Part shown: one piece after another, positions 26,092 through 34,335 of the stretch
Position numbering within the stretch: position 1 is the stretch's first letter
How the letters are laid out: the number at the start of each line of letters is the position of its first letter
From: Halobacteriovorax sp. DA5
Lineage (GTDB): Bacteria; Bdellovibrionota; Bacteriovoracia; Bacteriovoracales; Bacteriovoracaceae
Assembly (NCBI RefSeq): GCF_002903145.1
Contig: NZ_PPDJ01000003.1
Coordinates: 248,001 to 312,000, forward strand
Direction of reading: 5' to 3'
DNA length: 64,000 nt
Notes under the pieces: generated by a model
What the model saw: the letters and a program-made list of their open reading frames with translations, nothing else
Databases searched by the model: none
Told to the model about the DNA's origin: nothing
Made by a program: the position numbers and the translations under genes

Positions 26092-27090
26092 TTAATATCT
26101 AAGTAGAGTTGCTCCACTAGTTAAACCTGCACCAAACGCATCTAGTAATAGTAGCTGACCACGTTTGATTCTTCCATCAACAATTGCTTCGTGCATTGCG
26201 ATTGGAACAGTTGCCGCCGATGTATTTGCGTACTTATCAATATTAACAATTACTTTCTCTGGGTTGATTCCTAGAAGTTTTCCTGTTGTTTCGATGATTC
26301 TTACGTTTGCTTGGTGAGGGATTAACCAATCAACTTCTTCTAAGTCTTTACCTGCTTTTTCTAAAACTTTTTTAGCATTTTCGGCAAGAGTTCTCGTTGC
26401 TACACGGAACATTTCTTTACCTTTCATTTGCATAAAGTGAGTTCTCTCGTTTAGGTGTTGAGATGTAATTGGATCAACTGCTCCACCAACTGGTTGGTCA
26501 AAGAATTCTTTACCTGCACCATCTGCACCTAATTCAAGTGAAAGGATATCTGAGTCATCACCATCTTCGTTTGCACCAACAATGGCAACACCACAACCAT
26601 CTCCAAAAAGAATACAAGTGTTACGATCTTCCCAGTTCACTTCTCTAGATAACATTTCCGAACCAACAACAAGGGCATTCTTAATTGCACCCATGCGAAT
26701 AAGTCCTGTCACCATATTTAAACCGTAAACAAATCCAGAACATGCTGCTGCAATATCAATGGCCGCACACTTATTTGTGATTCCTAGCTTTTGTTGAAGA
26801 ATACAAGCTGTATTTGGAAGTTTATAATCTGGAGTAACCGATGCGAAGATAATCATATCAATATCATTTGGCTCAAGGTTTGCCGCTTTTAGTGCATCTT
26901 GAGTTGCATGGTAGGCCATATCACTTGGCCACTCGCCACCTTCTGTTGAGCAAATATGACGCTGACGGATTCCCGTTCTTTCATAAATCCATTCGTCACT
27001 TGTTTCAACCATACTTTCTAGGTCGACATTTGTTCTAACTTCTTTTGGAGCGTAGATTCCAGTTCCTTTAATCTTTACTTTAATATCCAT
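26092..27090 (-). CDS. fabH: Beta-ketoacyl-ACP synthase III
   Basis: A 332-residue enzyme that starts fatty-acid synthesis from acetyl-CoA or branched starters and malonyl-ACP. The Cys-His-Asn triad is present: DIAAACSGFVYGL, IPHQANVRIIE and YANTSAATVPIAM. It is the first gene of the fabH-fabD-fabG-acpP run. plsX, which often precedes fabH, is missing here; a di-haem peroxidase gene is in its place. Confidence 0.96.
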   Translation of the reverse strand: MDIKVKIKGTGIYAPKEVRTNVDLESMVETSDEWIYERTGIRQRHICSTEGGEWPSDMAYHATQDALKAANLEPNDIDMIIFASVTPDYKLPNTACILQQKLGITNKCAAIDIAAACSGFVYGLNMVTGLIRMGAIKNALVVGSEMLSREVNWEDRNTCILFGDGCGVAIVGANEDGDDSDILSLELGADGAGKEFFDQPVGGAVDPITSQHLNERTHFMQMKGKEMFRVATRTLAENAKKVLEKAGKDLEEVDWLIPHQANVRIIETTGKLLGINPEKVIVNIDKYANTSAATVPIAMHEAIVDGRIKRGQLLLLDAFGAGLTSGATLLRY

Positions 27091-27135
27091 TTAAATTCCT
27101 AATCTTGGTAATAAAAAATTGCGCCTATTTTATTG

Positions 27136-27144
27136 AGTATAACA
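27136..27144 (-). promoter_or_regulatory. Extended -10 element upstream of fabH
   Basis: On the minus strand TGT-TATACT forms an extended -10 box about 45 bases before the fabH start. No good -35 box is seen, which an extended -10 can compensate for. Confidence 0.4.
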
Positions 27145-27210
27145 ATGATGGGGAAGGGCAGGGGCGTTATTATTTGACACTGTGTGTTTTTTGGTCAAAT
27201 TTACAATAAA

Positions 27211-27228
27211 AGGCCACGTTTGTGGCCT
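27211..27228 (-). terminator. Hairpin at the end of the di-haem peroxidase gene
   Basis: A 7-bp stem AGGCCAC/GTGGCCT followed on the minus strand by a T-rich stretch, just after the stop of the peroxidase gene. This probably ends that message before fabH. Confidence 0.6.
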
Positions 27229-27233
27229 TGTGT

Positions 27234-28544
27234 TCATTTTAAAAGTTTTGAAGCTTCTTTAAGCCTTTGTAGACGGCGTGAAGCCAATCCTGTCTTTAAG
27301 AATTGAACAAGATCTGCTTTCTCATCCTCTGTTAATTGTAGTGGGCGTCTAATATCGTCATCGCTTATTAACTGATATCGCAATTTATTGTTAACAAAAT
27401 TTTCATCTTTTACGATTTTTTCTTCGTAATGACCTTGAGTTACCTCTGTGACAATATAGTTTTTAATAGCAGGACGCGTGTGATTATAGTGATCAACAAC
27501 CTCTTCTAGAGTCTCATAAACACCGTTGTGCATATAGGGTGCAGATAGATGAATATTTCTTAGCGGTGGTGTTCTGAAATTATATTGGTCTGCCTTATTG
27601 CCAGTGACTTCGAAGCGACCTTTATCGTTCAAGGTAGCATCTGAACTGATTGGCCCAATTTGTGGAAGCCCAATTGATTTATAATCCCAGTCCGTTAAGT
27701 GTTGGCCACTGTGGCAGTTGATACAAGCGCCTTTATCTAAGAAAACTTTTAGACCTCTTTTTTCGGATTCATTTAGTGCTCCTTGATTTCCATTTAAGTA
27801 TTCATCGTAGGGAGTATCAACAAGGTTAAAGTTTCTAGTGATAAAAGCTGCTAGTGCATTAGCAACATGTGAAATATCAATTTTATTTGCTTCAAAATCT
27901 TTTGGGTAAGCGCGTTTGAAAAGATTTTGGTACATCGCGCTTTTAGATCCATTTAGAAGGCGCTTAACTAGAGCATCCCACTTTGCTAAGTCTCCTTTTT
28001 TAGAGGCGATTTCATTATCCTTTCCTAACATCTCTTCAACAGAGAGGAGAGGGAAGATAACTTGAGCTGCTAGGGCATTGCGAATTTTCTTATTTAGTTC
28101 AGGCTTGTTATTAAGCTCCACACTTGGAGTTTTAAATTCACCCTTGTTCCAGTCAACGTGAACTCGTCCATCCCAAAACATATCTGTAATTTCGTCGTAG
28201 CCAAGATTGATTAAGGCCGGAGCATGGCGCTTAATAATATGGCCTTTGCCGTCTTGAACGCGACTTTTTCCAAGTCCGGCACCACCAGTTCCAATTGAGA
28301 ATGGAATATTGTCTCCTGTACCAAGCATTGGATGATGACAGTGCATGCATGTGATGTCTTTATTTCCACTTAGGCGAACCTCTGCAAATAGGCGCGATCC
28401 TAGAATTACTTCATTCTGATTTTGTAGTTGGGATTCAGGTAGGGAAGTTAAGTTGTGTTTTTTGATGAGCTTAGAAAGTGCTTCATCTAATGGGGACAGG
28501 GCAAATGTATTAAATACGAATGCAATTGTTAAAAGTAGTCTCAT
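27234..28544 (-). CDS. Di-haem cytochrome c peroxidase / MauG family protein
   Basis: A 436-residue exported protein (signal peptide MRLLLTIAFVFNTFA). Two haem-binding CxxCH motifs are present: CMHCH at residues 66-70 and CINCH near residue 280. Family segments are GSRLFAEVRLSG, RHAPALINLGY, DMFWDGRV, FRTPPLRNIHLSAPYMHNGVYETLEEVVDHYN. Members reduce hydrogen peroxide or oxidise protein side chains in the periplasm. It lies between rpmF and fabH with its own terminators, in the position often held by plsX, so it is probably an insertion with separate expression. Confidence 0.88.
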   Translation of the reverse strand: MRLLLTIAFVFNTFALSPLDEALSKLIKKHNLTSLPESQLQNQNEVILGSRLFAEVRLSGNKDITCMHCHHPMLGTGDNIPFSIGTGGAGLGKSRVQDGKGHIIKRHAPALINLGYDEITDMFWDGRVHVDWNKGEFKTPSVELNNKPELNKKIRNALAAQVIFPLLSVEEMLGKDNEIASKKGDLAKWDALVKRLLNGSKSAMYQNLFKRAYPKDFEANKIDISHVANALAAFITRNFNLVDTPYDEYLNGNQGALNESEKRGLKVFLDKGACINCHSGQHLTDWDYKSIGLPQIGPISSDATLNDKGRFEVTGNKADQYNFRTPPLRNIHLSAPYMHNGVYETLEEVVDHYNHTRPAIKNYIVTEVTQGHYEEKIVKDENFVNNKLRYQLISDDDIRRPLQLTEDEKADLVQFLKTGLASRRLQRLKEASKLLK

Positions 28545-28641
28545 GGTCTCTCTCTCAGTTTGTGTAGTTTAGTTATACTAAAAGAAAGTTTGATGGGTCA
28601 AACTGATTTTTATTAGGTTCCAGCAGACTTTGAAAACGCAA

Positions 28642-28666
28642 AAAGCCCACTCATAGAGTGGGCTTT
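28642..28666. terminator. Intrinsic terminator after rpmF
   Basis: An 11-bp perfect stem AAAGCCCACTC/GAGTGGGCTTT with a 3-base loop. A-rich sequence on the left supplies T's for the minus strand, so it ends the yceD-rpmF message. Confidence 0.85.
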
Positions 28667-28691
28667 CTTATATGAGAAATAATGAATTATC

Positions 28692-28898
28692 TTATTCTTC
28701 TACTTCTTCTCTGTCTGCTTTTGTAGCGAATACTTTCTTACCTTTCCAGTAACCAGATGGAGAAATACATCCCTTCTTAGTTAACTCACCAGTTGTTGAA
28801 TCAGCTACAACTACATTATTCGCGTAAAGCTTGTGTGTTTGACCAGCTCTTCTTAGGCCTTTTCTTGAAACACTTGTCTTCTTCTTAGGTACTGCCAT
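28692..28898 (-). CDS. rpmF: 50S ribosomal protein L32
   Basis: A 68-residue basic protein beginning MAVPKKKTSVSRKGLRRAG, the L32 signature, with an extended C-terminus (bacterial L32 is usually 56-60 residues). Only one Cys (KKGCISPSGYW) is present, so the four-Cys zinc form is excluded. It follows the DUF177 gene, the standard yceD-rpmF pair. Confidence 0.95.
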   Translation of the reverse strand: MAVPKKKTSVSRKGLRRAGQTHKLYANNVVVADSTTGELTKKGCISPSGYWKGKKVFATKADREEVEE

Positions 28899-29003
28899 TT
28901 TCTACTCCGTTATATTCAACTTCAATTTTTAAAAATCTTTACGAATGAGCTTACTTAAATACCTTACTCACTCCATTATTACAAGCCTAAAAGTTAGGCC
29001 TTA

Positions 29004-29576
29004 TTAATTCTTATGTTCGCAACTGCTTGTATTTAGGTCGACTCCACAAGTTTGACATAGACCCTTGCAGTCTGCGTCATGAACTGGGTAGTGATTTATG
29101 GCCAAAAAGCAGTTTTCTGCTACGGCTTCTCTTAAATCTGCCTTACCTCTTTCGTGGAAAAACATATCTGCAGTTTCATCAGAGATGTAAATCTCATCAA
29201 CTTCTTCATACTCAGGATCGTCTTCATATCTCTTATTAATAAAAGCACAAGTGAACTCTGTTTCAAACTCTTGAGGAGTATCAATAAGACAACGTACACA
29301 AGTTGCTGTATAGGCTCCTGAAGCTTTTCCTTTAACGATTAGGTGCTCGCCGAAAGTATAGTCGCGAGCATTTTTAAGTTGAAGTTCAACATTTAAGTGC
29401 TCGAAGCCCTCAGGCTTAACTTCAGGTTCGAAGTCCTTTGTAATACCGTCTAGGATTGATTTTACCCACGCATTATTTTTATCAGTAAGATGATAAGTTT
29501 CAAACTCGTCACCTACGCGTGAGATGAGAATCGTTGAATCTTTTAAGAATGTATTATCTTTATTTACGATTTGCAT
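29004..29576 (-). CDS. yceD: DUF177 / YceD family protein
   Basis: A 190-residue protein. The start at 29576 (MQIVNKDNT) has GAGGA 5 bases upstream; the frame is open further but without a site. It contains the family core GKASGAYTATCVRCLIDTPQ (CxxC) and the C-terminal DCKGLCQTCGVDLN, which together form a probable zinc site. The family is linked to 23S rRNA processing in plants and bacteria and nearly always precedes rpmF, as here. Confidence 0.92.
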   Translation of the reverse strand: MQIVNKDNTFLKDSTILISRVGDEFETYHLTDKNNAWVKSILDGITKDFEPEVKPEGFEHLNVELQLKNARDYTFGEHLIVKGKASGAYTATCVRCLIDTPQEFETEFTCAFINKRYEDDPEYEEVDEIYISDETADMFFHERGKADLREAVAENCFLAINHYPVHDADCKGLCQTCGVDLNTSSCEHKN

Positions 29577-29673
29577 TTTTTCCTCTGTGATTTGAGTTCT
29601 CTGTTTATATTGCGAGGGGCCAAAAGGCAAGAAAATTAGGACATTATGAACTTAATCGTGTAGTTTTTTACTT

Positions 29674-30180
29674 ATGAGAATCTTTCTAACGGGCTTTTCT
29701 GGAGCCGGCAAAACAACATTTGGTGAGAAGCTATCTAAGGATGATAAATTTCAAGTATTTGACTTAGATGAGGAAATTTTTAATCGTATGGGAACTGGCT
29801 ATGACTCGCTTGCGGAGTATATTCAGGACATTGGCATTGAAGAATTTCGTAAAGACGAAATCGATATGATTAAGCTACTTCATCAAAATATGAAAGATGA
29901 TTATCTTGTTTCACTTGGGGCCGGAGCATTAGATGAGCAAGTTGTGGTTGATTTCATTTCAGAAATTGGCGGAAAGCTTGTTTATATTCAAAGTACATTT
30001 GAAGAATGCTGGGAAAGGCTTAAAAAGGATAATAATCGTCCATTGGCCAAAAATGGTATCGATTTTATGAAAGATCTCTATGAAAAGCGAACTCCAAGCT
30101 ATGAAAAAAGTGATCTATTTCTTACGCAGGCACAAATTCAAGAAATAAATACAGTAGAAGAGCTCTTAAAATTGCTATAA
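29674..30180 (+). CDS. aroK: Shikimate kinase
   Basis: A 168-residue P-loop kinase that phosphorylates shikimate in aromatic amino acid synthesis. It has FLTGFSGAGKTTFGEKL, the substrate Asp in FDLDEEIFNRMG, the IGIEEFRKDE motif and NRPLAKN with the lid Arg. The family GGG loop is SLGAG here, a mild change. It is divergent from yceD. The ATG has no clear Shine-Dalgarno. Confidence 0.88.
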   Translation: MRIFLTGFSGAGKTTFGEKLSKDDKFQVFDLDEEIFNRMGTGYDSLAEYIQDIGIEEFRKDEIDMIKLLHQNMKDDYLVSLGAGALDEQVVVDFISEIGGKLVYIQSTFEECWERLKKDNNRPLAKNGIDFMKDLYEKRTPSYEKSDLFLTQAQIQEINTVEELLKLL

Positions 30181-30239
30181 CCCTTCTATTTTGATACGAT
30201 TTTAGACGATGTTATGTCCTTAGAAGGAGTTTTTGCGCC

Positions 30240-31592
30240 ATGACAATGATTAGTCCAAAAGTAGCCATTCTTTCTTCGATGATTGAAGATTGTAAGGGAT
30301 TTTCTAAAATCTTTAAAAATATCAATATTCTTATTGATTCATTTGATGACGCAGATTCATTTCTAATCTCTCATATTCAAAGACAATATGACTTAGTATT
30401 AGTACGCGCTCAAGATGTGGACTATGAAGGCCAATCTCTTTTTGATCGTCCTGAGCTAAAGAAAGTTCAAAGAGCATTCATTGTTGCTTCAAACTCTGAC
30501 TTGAAGTCAGTTGCTAAAATTGAAAGTCTTGGATCGATCTTCACTGAATTAGATCTTCTAGTGCAAGTGCGTGGAGTTCTTGATCAATATAATCGCAAAA
30601 CATCTTTAATTAGACAGGTTAATCAGCTTGAAACTTTCCATGATAAATATCGTCACAAACAAGAAGCTTTAGTTGCAAGTCTTGAGAGTGAAAGAACGAA
30701 GACTCTTTATGGAAAAGATTTCTTTGAAGTTTGCGACATAATTAATTTCAATAAAGATGAGAGTGACTTTAAATCTCTAATTGCAAATGTATTTGAGCCA
30801 CAAGAATTTGTAACAAGTGTTACAGTTTTTGATCTTAATAGTAATACGAATAAGTTATGTGCCGTTAAATATGATGGGATGAAGAATATCAATGTTCCTG
30901 ATATCTGGTTAGGTCATATTAAGCTTAGAGGGGTTAATGAGAACGGAATGAATATGGTAAAGAATATAGTTTCTAGCCTTGTTCATAATCCTGTTGTAAC
31001 TCTTGCAATGTCTGCAAATGGTGTGGATATTACAACTGTTGTAGCTCTTGAAGTTGATCGTGATTACTTATTTAATTTTAACTGGCAGGTTGTAGAGTCT
31101 CTACTAAGTGGAGTATATGCTCAAATAGTGAATGCAAATACTCACTCAGCTGCGGTGGCAAGTGCTCAAGGACCTTTTGAGTTACTAGGTCAAATCTCTC
31201 AAACTACTCACGGAAGAAATCTTATTGCTGTAGACACTTCTGAAATATCAGATCTACTGGAATTAAGATCGGACTTTGATTTTGATTGGGAAACTTTTTG
31301 GCGCGATATGAAGATCAATCTATCGCAGATAACTAATTTATCAAATATTTATAATATCTCTTTTGAATCAATTGTTTTAGATGTTGAAAATGATTTCTTC
31401 GAAGAAAGTTTTGCAGCGGCAAAAGATCTTTGCAAAAATATTCGCTTAGCAAAGTATTTTTCAGGGAAGGATAAGAGTTTAATTCTTTCAATGTCATTAA
31501 ATGTATTTGAAGTACCATATTCTCAGTATTCAATGGTAACAACAGCAAGAAAGTTGAAAGCTAAGAGATCGTTTCAAGAAAGCACAATATGA
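30240..31592 (+). CDS. Hypothetical multidomain cytoplasmic protein, receiver-like N-terminus
   Basis: A 450-residue soluble protein after GGAG-type signal (AGAAGGAG). The first 120 residues have the strand-helix pattern of a response-regulator receiver (VAILSSMIEDCKGF, YDLVLVRAQDVDYEG, RAFIVASNS) without the acidic pocket. A coiled coil (about 125-160) joins this to a region with GAF-like strand patterns (VTSVTVFDLNSNTN). The last third is alpha/beta. No catalytic motif is recognised. Its stop overlaps the alanine racemase start by 4 bases. Confidence 0.6.
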   Translation: MTMISPKVAILSSMIEDCKGFSKIFKNINILIDSFDDADSFLISHIQRQYDLVLVRAQDVDYEGQSLFDRPELKKVQRAFIVASNSDLKSVAKIESLGSIFTELDLLVQVRGVLDQYNRKTSLIRQVNQLETFHDKYRHKQEALVASLESERTKTLYGKDFFEVCDIINFNKDESDFKSLIANVFEPQEFVTSVTVFDLNSNTNKLCAVKYDGMKNINVPDIWLGHIKLRGVNENGMNMVKNIVSSLVHNPVVTLAMSANGVDITTVVALEVDRDYLFNFNWQVVESLLSGVYAQIVNANTHSAAVASAQGPFELLGQISQTTHGRNLIAVDTSEISDLLELRSDFDFDWETFWRDMKINLSQITNLSNIYNISFESIVLDVENDFFEESFAAAKDLCKNIRLAKYFSGKDKSLILSMSLNVFEVPYSQYSMVTTARKLKAKRSFQESTI

Positions 31593-32716
31593 GAATAAAA
31601 AGTTGCATGGAGATTAACGTCTCAACTCTTGCAAATAATTACCAACTACTGAAAGAAATTTGTCCAAATAATGAAGCCCTTTTTATGGTTAAGGCAAACG
31701 CCTACGGCCATGGAATGGTTCCAATTGTTAAGTTTGCGTACTTTGAACTAGGGATTAAAGAATTTGGCTGTGCCAGTATTGGTGAAGCCTTAAGACTGCG
31801 TGAAGAAATTCCTAATGGAGAGTTTGAAGTATATGTTTTCTCAGATGTGAATCTAGATCTTCAAGAAGCAGCAGATATCTATTTAAATAATCGAATCATT
31901 CCAGTTCTATCAAACGAATCAAACTTGAAGTACTTTTTAGAGCAAGAAGACTTTAGATATTTTCCTCTGTGTTTAAAATTTAATACGGGAATGAATCGAC
32001 TTGGATTGAGGCTTGATCGGATTGATGAAGTCGTTAAACTAATTAAAGCTTCAGGTAGAAAGAGTATCTATCATTTGATGTCGCACTTTTCGAGCTCTAG
32101 TTTATCGATGGATAAAAATAAGAGAAATCTTGCACAAAAAGAAAATTGGCGTGAGCTAAAATCGCAATTGCTTGCATCAGGGATAGAAATTGATAAGTCA
32201 TCACTTGCAAATTCTGGAGCAATTGAACAGAAAGTAGGCTTGGAGGAAACACACGTAAGGCCAGGACTTATGATGTATGGACCAACTTCACTTCTTCCTC
32301 AGTATAGTCACCTGAGCTGTTGGCAAGGAAAGTTAATTTCTAGACTTGAGACAACTTTTATCAACAGTTTTAAAGTAGATCGCGGGACTCCAATTGGTTA
32401 TGGAGCAACTCCATGTCCAACAGATGGTGTTGTTGGGATATTTGCACTTGGCTATGGGGATGGCTTTTCGACTCGTTATCAAAATGTTCACTTAAGACAC
32501 GGTAAAGAAATTGGCCAAATTGTCGGGCGAGTGAATATGGATATGGGACAAATTTTGTTTAATAACCAAGATCTTGAAATTAAAAATGGAGAGAGATTTG
32601 TGGTTTGGGATCAAAGTGGTGAGAACTTCTCTAACATATGCCTCGAGTCTAAGACAATTCCTTATGAAGTGTTCATTCACTTAACAGAAAGAATTCCCAA
32701 AATTTATCGACAGTAA
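31589..32716 (+). CDS. alr: Alanine racemase
   Basis: A 375-residue PLP enzyme making D-alanine for peptidoglycan. The PLP lysine is in MVKANAYGHG near residue 35, the phosphate region in HVRPGLMMYG, the second catalytic Tyr in GTPIGYGATPC, then IFALGYGDGFSTRY and GRVNMDM. The length is normal. It overlaps the preceding hypothetical gene by 4 bases. Confidence 0.95.
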   Translation: MRIKSCMEINVSTLANNYQLLKEICPNNEALFMVKANAYGHGMVPIVKFAYFELGIKEFGCASIGEALRLREEIPNGEFEVYVFSDVNLDLQEAADIYLNNRIIPVLSNESNLKYFLEQEDFRYFPLCLKFNTGMNRLGLRLDRIDEVVKLIKASGRKSIYHLMSHFSSSSLSMDKNKRNLAQKENWRELKSQLLASGIEIDKSSLANSGAIEQKVGLEETHVRPGLMMYGPTSLLPQYSHLSCWQGKLISRLETTFINSFKVDRGTPIGYGATPCPTDGVVGIFALGYGDGFSTRYQNVHLRHGKEIGQIVGRVNMDMGQILFNNQDLEIKNGERFVVWDQSGENFSNICLESKTIPYEVFIHLTERIPKIYRQ

Positions 32717-32753
32717 GTAGCAGTTTCATTTTTTTTCCCGTAAAATTTCAGTA

Positions 32754-33554
32754 ATGAATTATTTACTTAGAAGTTTTGTCATCTTTAATGAAAACTTAGG
32801 TCGCATCATTATTAAAAATGTTGCGGGCCTTGGAACGATAATGAATTTTATCGTTAACTTTTTCTATTGGGCCAGTCGAAAGCCTTATCGTTTCAAATTA
32901 TTTTTTGAGCAGATGGACTTTATTGGCAATAAAAGTTTATTCATTATTTTCTTGGCCGGATCATTTACGGGAATGGTTATGGCCTACCAAACTTATTTTG
33001 GTTTCAAGTTAATTAATGTTGATTCACTAGTTGGGCCAGTTGTTGCAATTACACTAGCTAAAGAATTAGCTCCGGTATTAACTGGTTTGATTGTTGCAGG
33101 ACGTGCTGGAGCAGCTATGGCAGCGCAGATTGGAACAATGAAGGTTACAGAACAAATTGATGCACTTGAAGTTATGGGTATTAGTAGTGTTCAATTTCTT
33201 GCTGTACCAAGAATTGTTGCCGGAACATTATCTCTACCATTACTTTCAATTTTCTTTCTCTTAGTAGGAAATATTGGATCTTATATTGTTGGTACTGTTG
33301 CCCTAAAAATTGATGATGCGATTTATCTCTCAAAGCTTGGACAGTTCATGTATGTCTCAGATATTTTCCAAGGAATAATCAAAGCTATCGTATTTGGATT
33401 TGTTATTTCTGTTATTGGAACATATTTTGGTTTCTCTGTTACAAAAGGTGCCCAAGGGGTAGGTAAGGGAACAAACTTAGCTGTTGTTTGGGGAATGATC
33501 TCGGTACTCGTTCTTGACTATTTCTTAACGAGCTTTTTAGTGCAGGTGATGTAG
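32754..33554 (+). CDS. mlaE: MlaE-type phospholipid ABC transporter permease
   Basis: A 266-residue membrane protein of the MlaE/YrbE family. It has the family's GSFTGMVMAYQTYFGF, the LAKELAPVLTGLIVAGRAGAAMAAQIGTMKV-type core (about residues 100-130), VTEQIDALEVMGI and five to six membrane spans. With MlaF and MlaD it moves phospholipids between the inner and outer membranes. A TAAAAT box at 32741-32746 lies 7 bases before the ATG and no ribosome-binding site is visible; it may be leaderless. Confidence 0.93.
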   Translation: MNYLLRSFVIFNENLGRIIIKNVAGLGTIMNFIVNFFYWASRKPYRFKLFFEQMDFIGNKSLFIIFLAGSFTGMVMAYQTYFGFKLINVDSLVGPVVAITLAKELAPVLTGLIVAGRAGAAMAAQIGTMKVTEQIDALEVMGISSVQFLAVPRIVAGTLSLPLLSIFFLLVGNIGSYIVGTVALKIDDAIYLSKLGQFMYVSDIFQGIIKAIVFGFVISVIGTYFGFSVTKGAQGVGKGTNLAVVWGMISVLVLDYFLTSFLVQVM

Positions 33555-33555
33555 A

Positions 33556-34308
33556 ATGTTACACTTTGAAGATTCGTCAGTAAAAATATTTAATTTAACT
33601 AAGACTTTTGGAAAACATACTGTCTTAAATGATCTTAGTTTTGATATTCAAAGAGGAAGTATTACAACAATCCTGGGGTTCTCAGGAGCGGGGAAGTCGA
33701 CTCTTTTAAAACATATTCTAGGGCTTCATCATCCAACTTCTGGAAAAATTGAAGTGTTAGGCAAAGATCTTTCTCTTTTAGAAGAAGATGAACTTAGAAA
33801 GTTTCGTCAAAACTACGGAATGCTTTTTCAATATGCTGCCTTATTTGACTCTAAAACAACTTTTGAAAACGTTTCTTTTCCATTAGAAGAGTTCACTAAA
33901 ATGACTCCAAAAGAAATAGAAGAGAAGGTGTTTGGTCTACTAAAGTCAGTAGGTCTCCAAGAAATTTCATTTGATAAATTACCAAGTGAACTTTCTGGGG
34001 GGATGAGAAAGAGGGTTGGTCTTGCAAGAGCGCTGGCCTTAAGTCCACAGGTTATGCTCTATGATGAGCCAACTACTGGTCTTGATCCAATTACGACTAA
34101 AATGGTCAACGACTTAATTGTCGATACGAGCCATAAACATAAAGATATAGGATTAACGTCAATTATTATTTCTCACGATGTTAAAGCGACGCTGGAAATT
34201 TCCGACTACGTTGCCTTCCTTAATCGTGGTAATATTGTTGAGTACTTACCAGCGAAAGAGTTTAGAAATTCAAAGCACCCTTTGGTGCAAGAGTTTATAA
34301 ATCTGTAA
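33556..34308 (+). CDS. mlaF: MlaF-type ABC transporter ATPase
   Basis: A 250-residue ATPase: Walker A GFSGAGKSTLLKH, Q-loop MLFQYAALFDS, signature LSGGMRKRVGLARALA, Walker B VMLYDEPTTGLDP and H-loop ISHD. It energises the MlaE permease. It begins 1 base after mlaE. Confidence 0.95.
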   Translation: MLHFEDSSVKIFNLTKTFGKHTVLNDLSFDIQRGSITTILGFSGAGKSTLLKHILGLHHPTSGKIEVLGKDLSLLEEDELRKFRQNYGMLFQYAALFDSKTTFENVSFPLEEFTKMTPKEIEEKVFGLLKSVGLQEISFDKLPSELSGGMRKRVGLARALALSPQVMLYDEPTTGLDPITTKMVNDLIVDTSHKHKDIGLTSIIISHDVKATLEISDYVAFLNRGNIVEYLPAKEFRNSKHPLVQEFINL

Positions 34309-34335
34309 GTACTAAGCCTAGGGAAGAGGGTTAAA

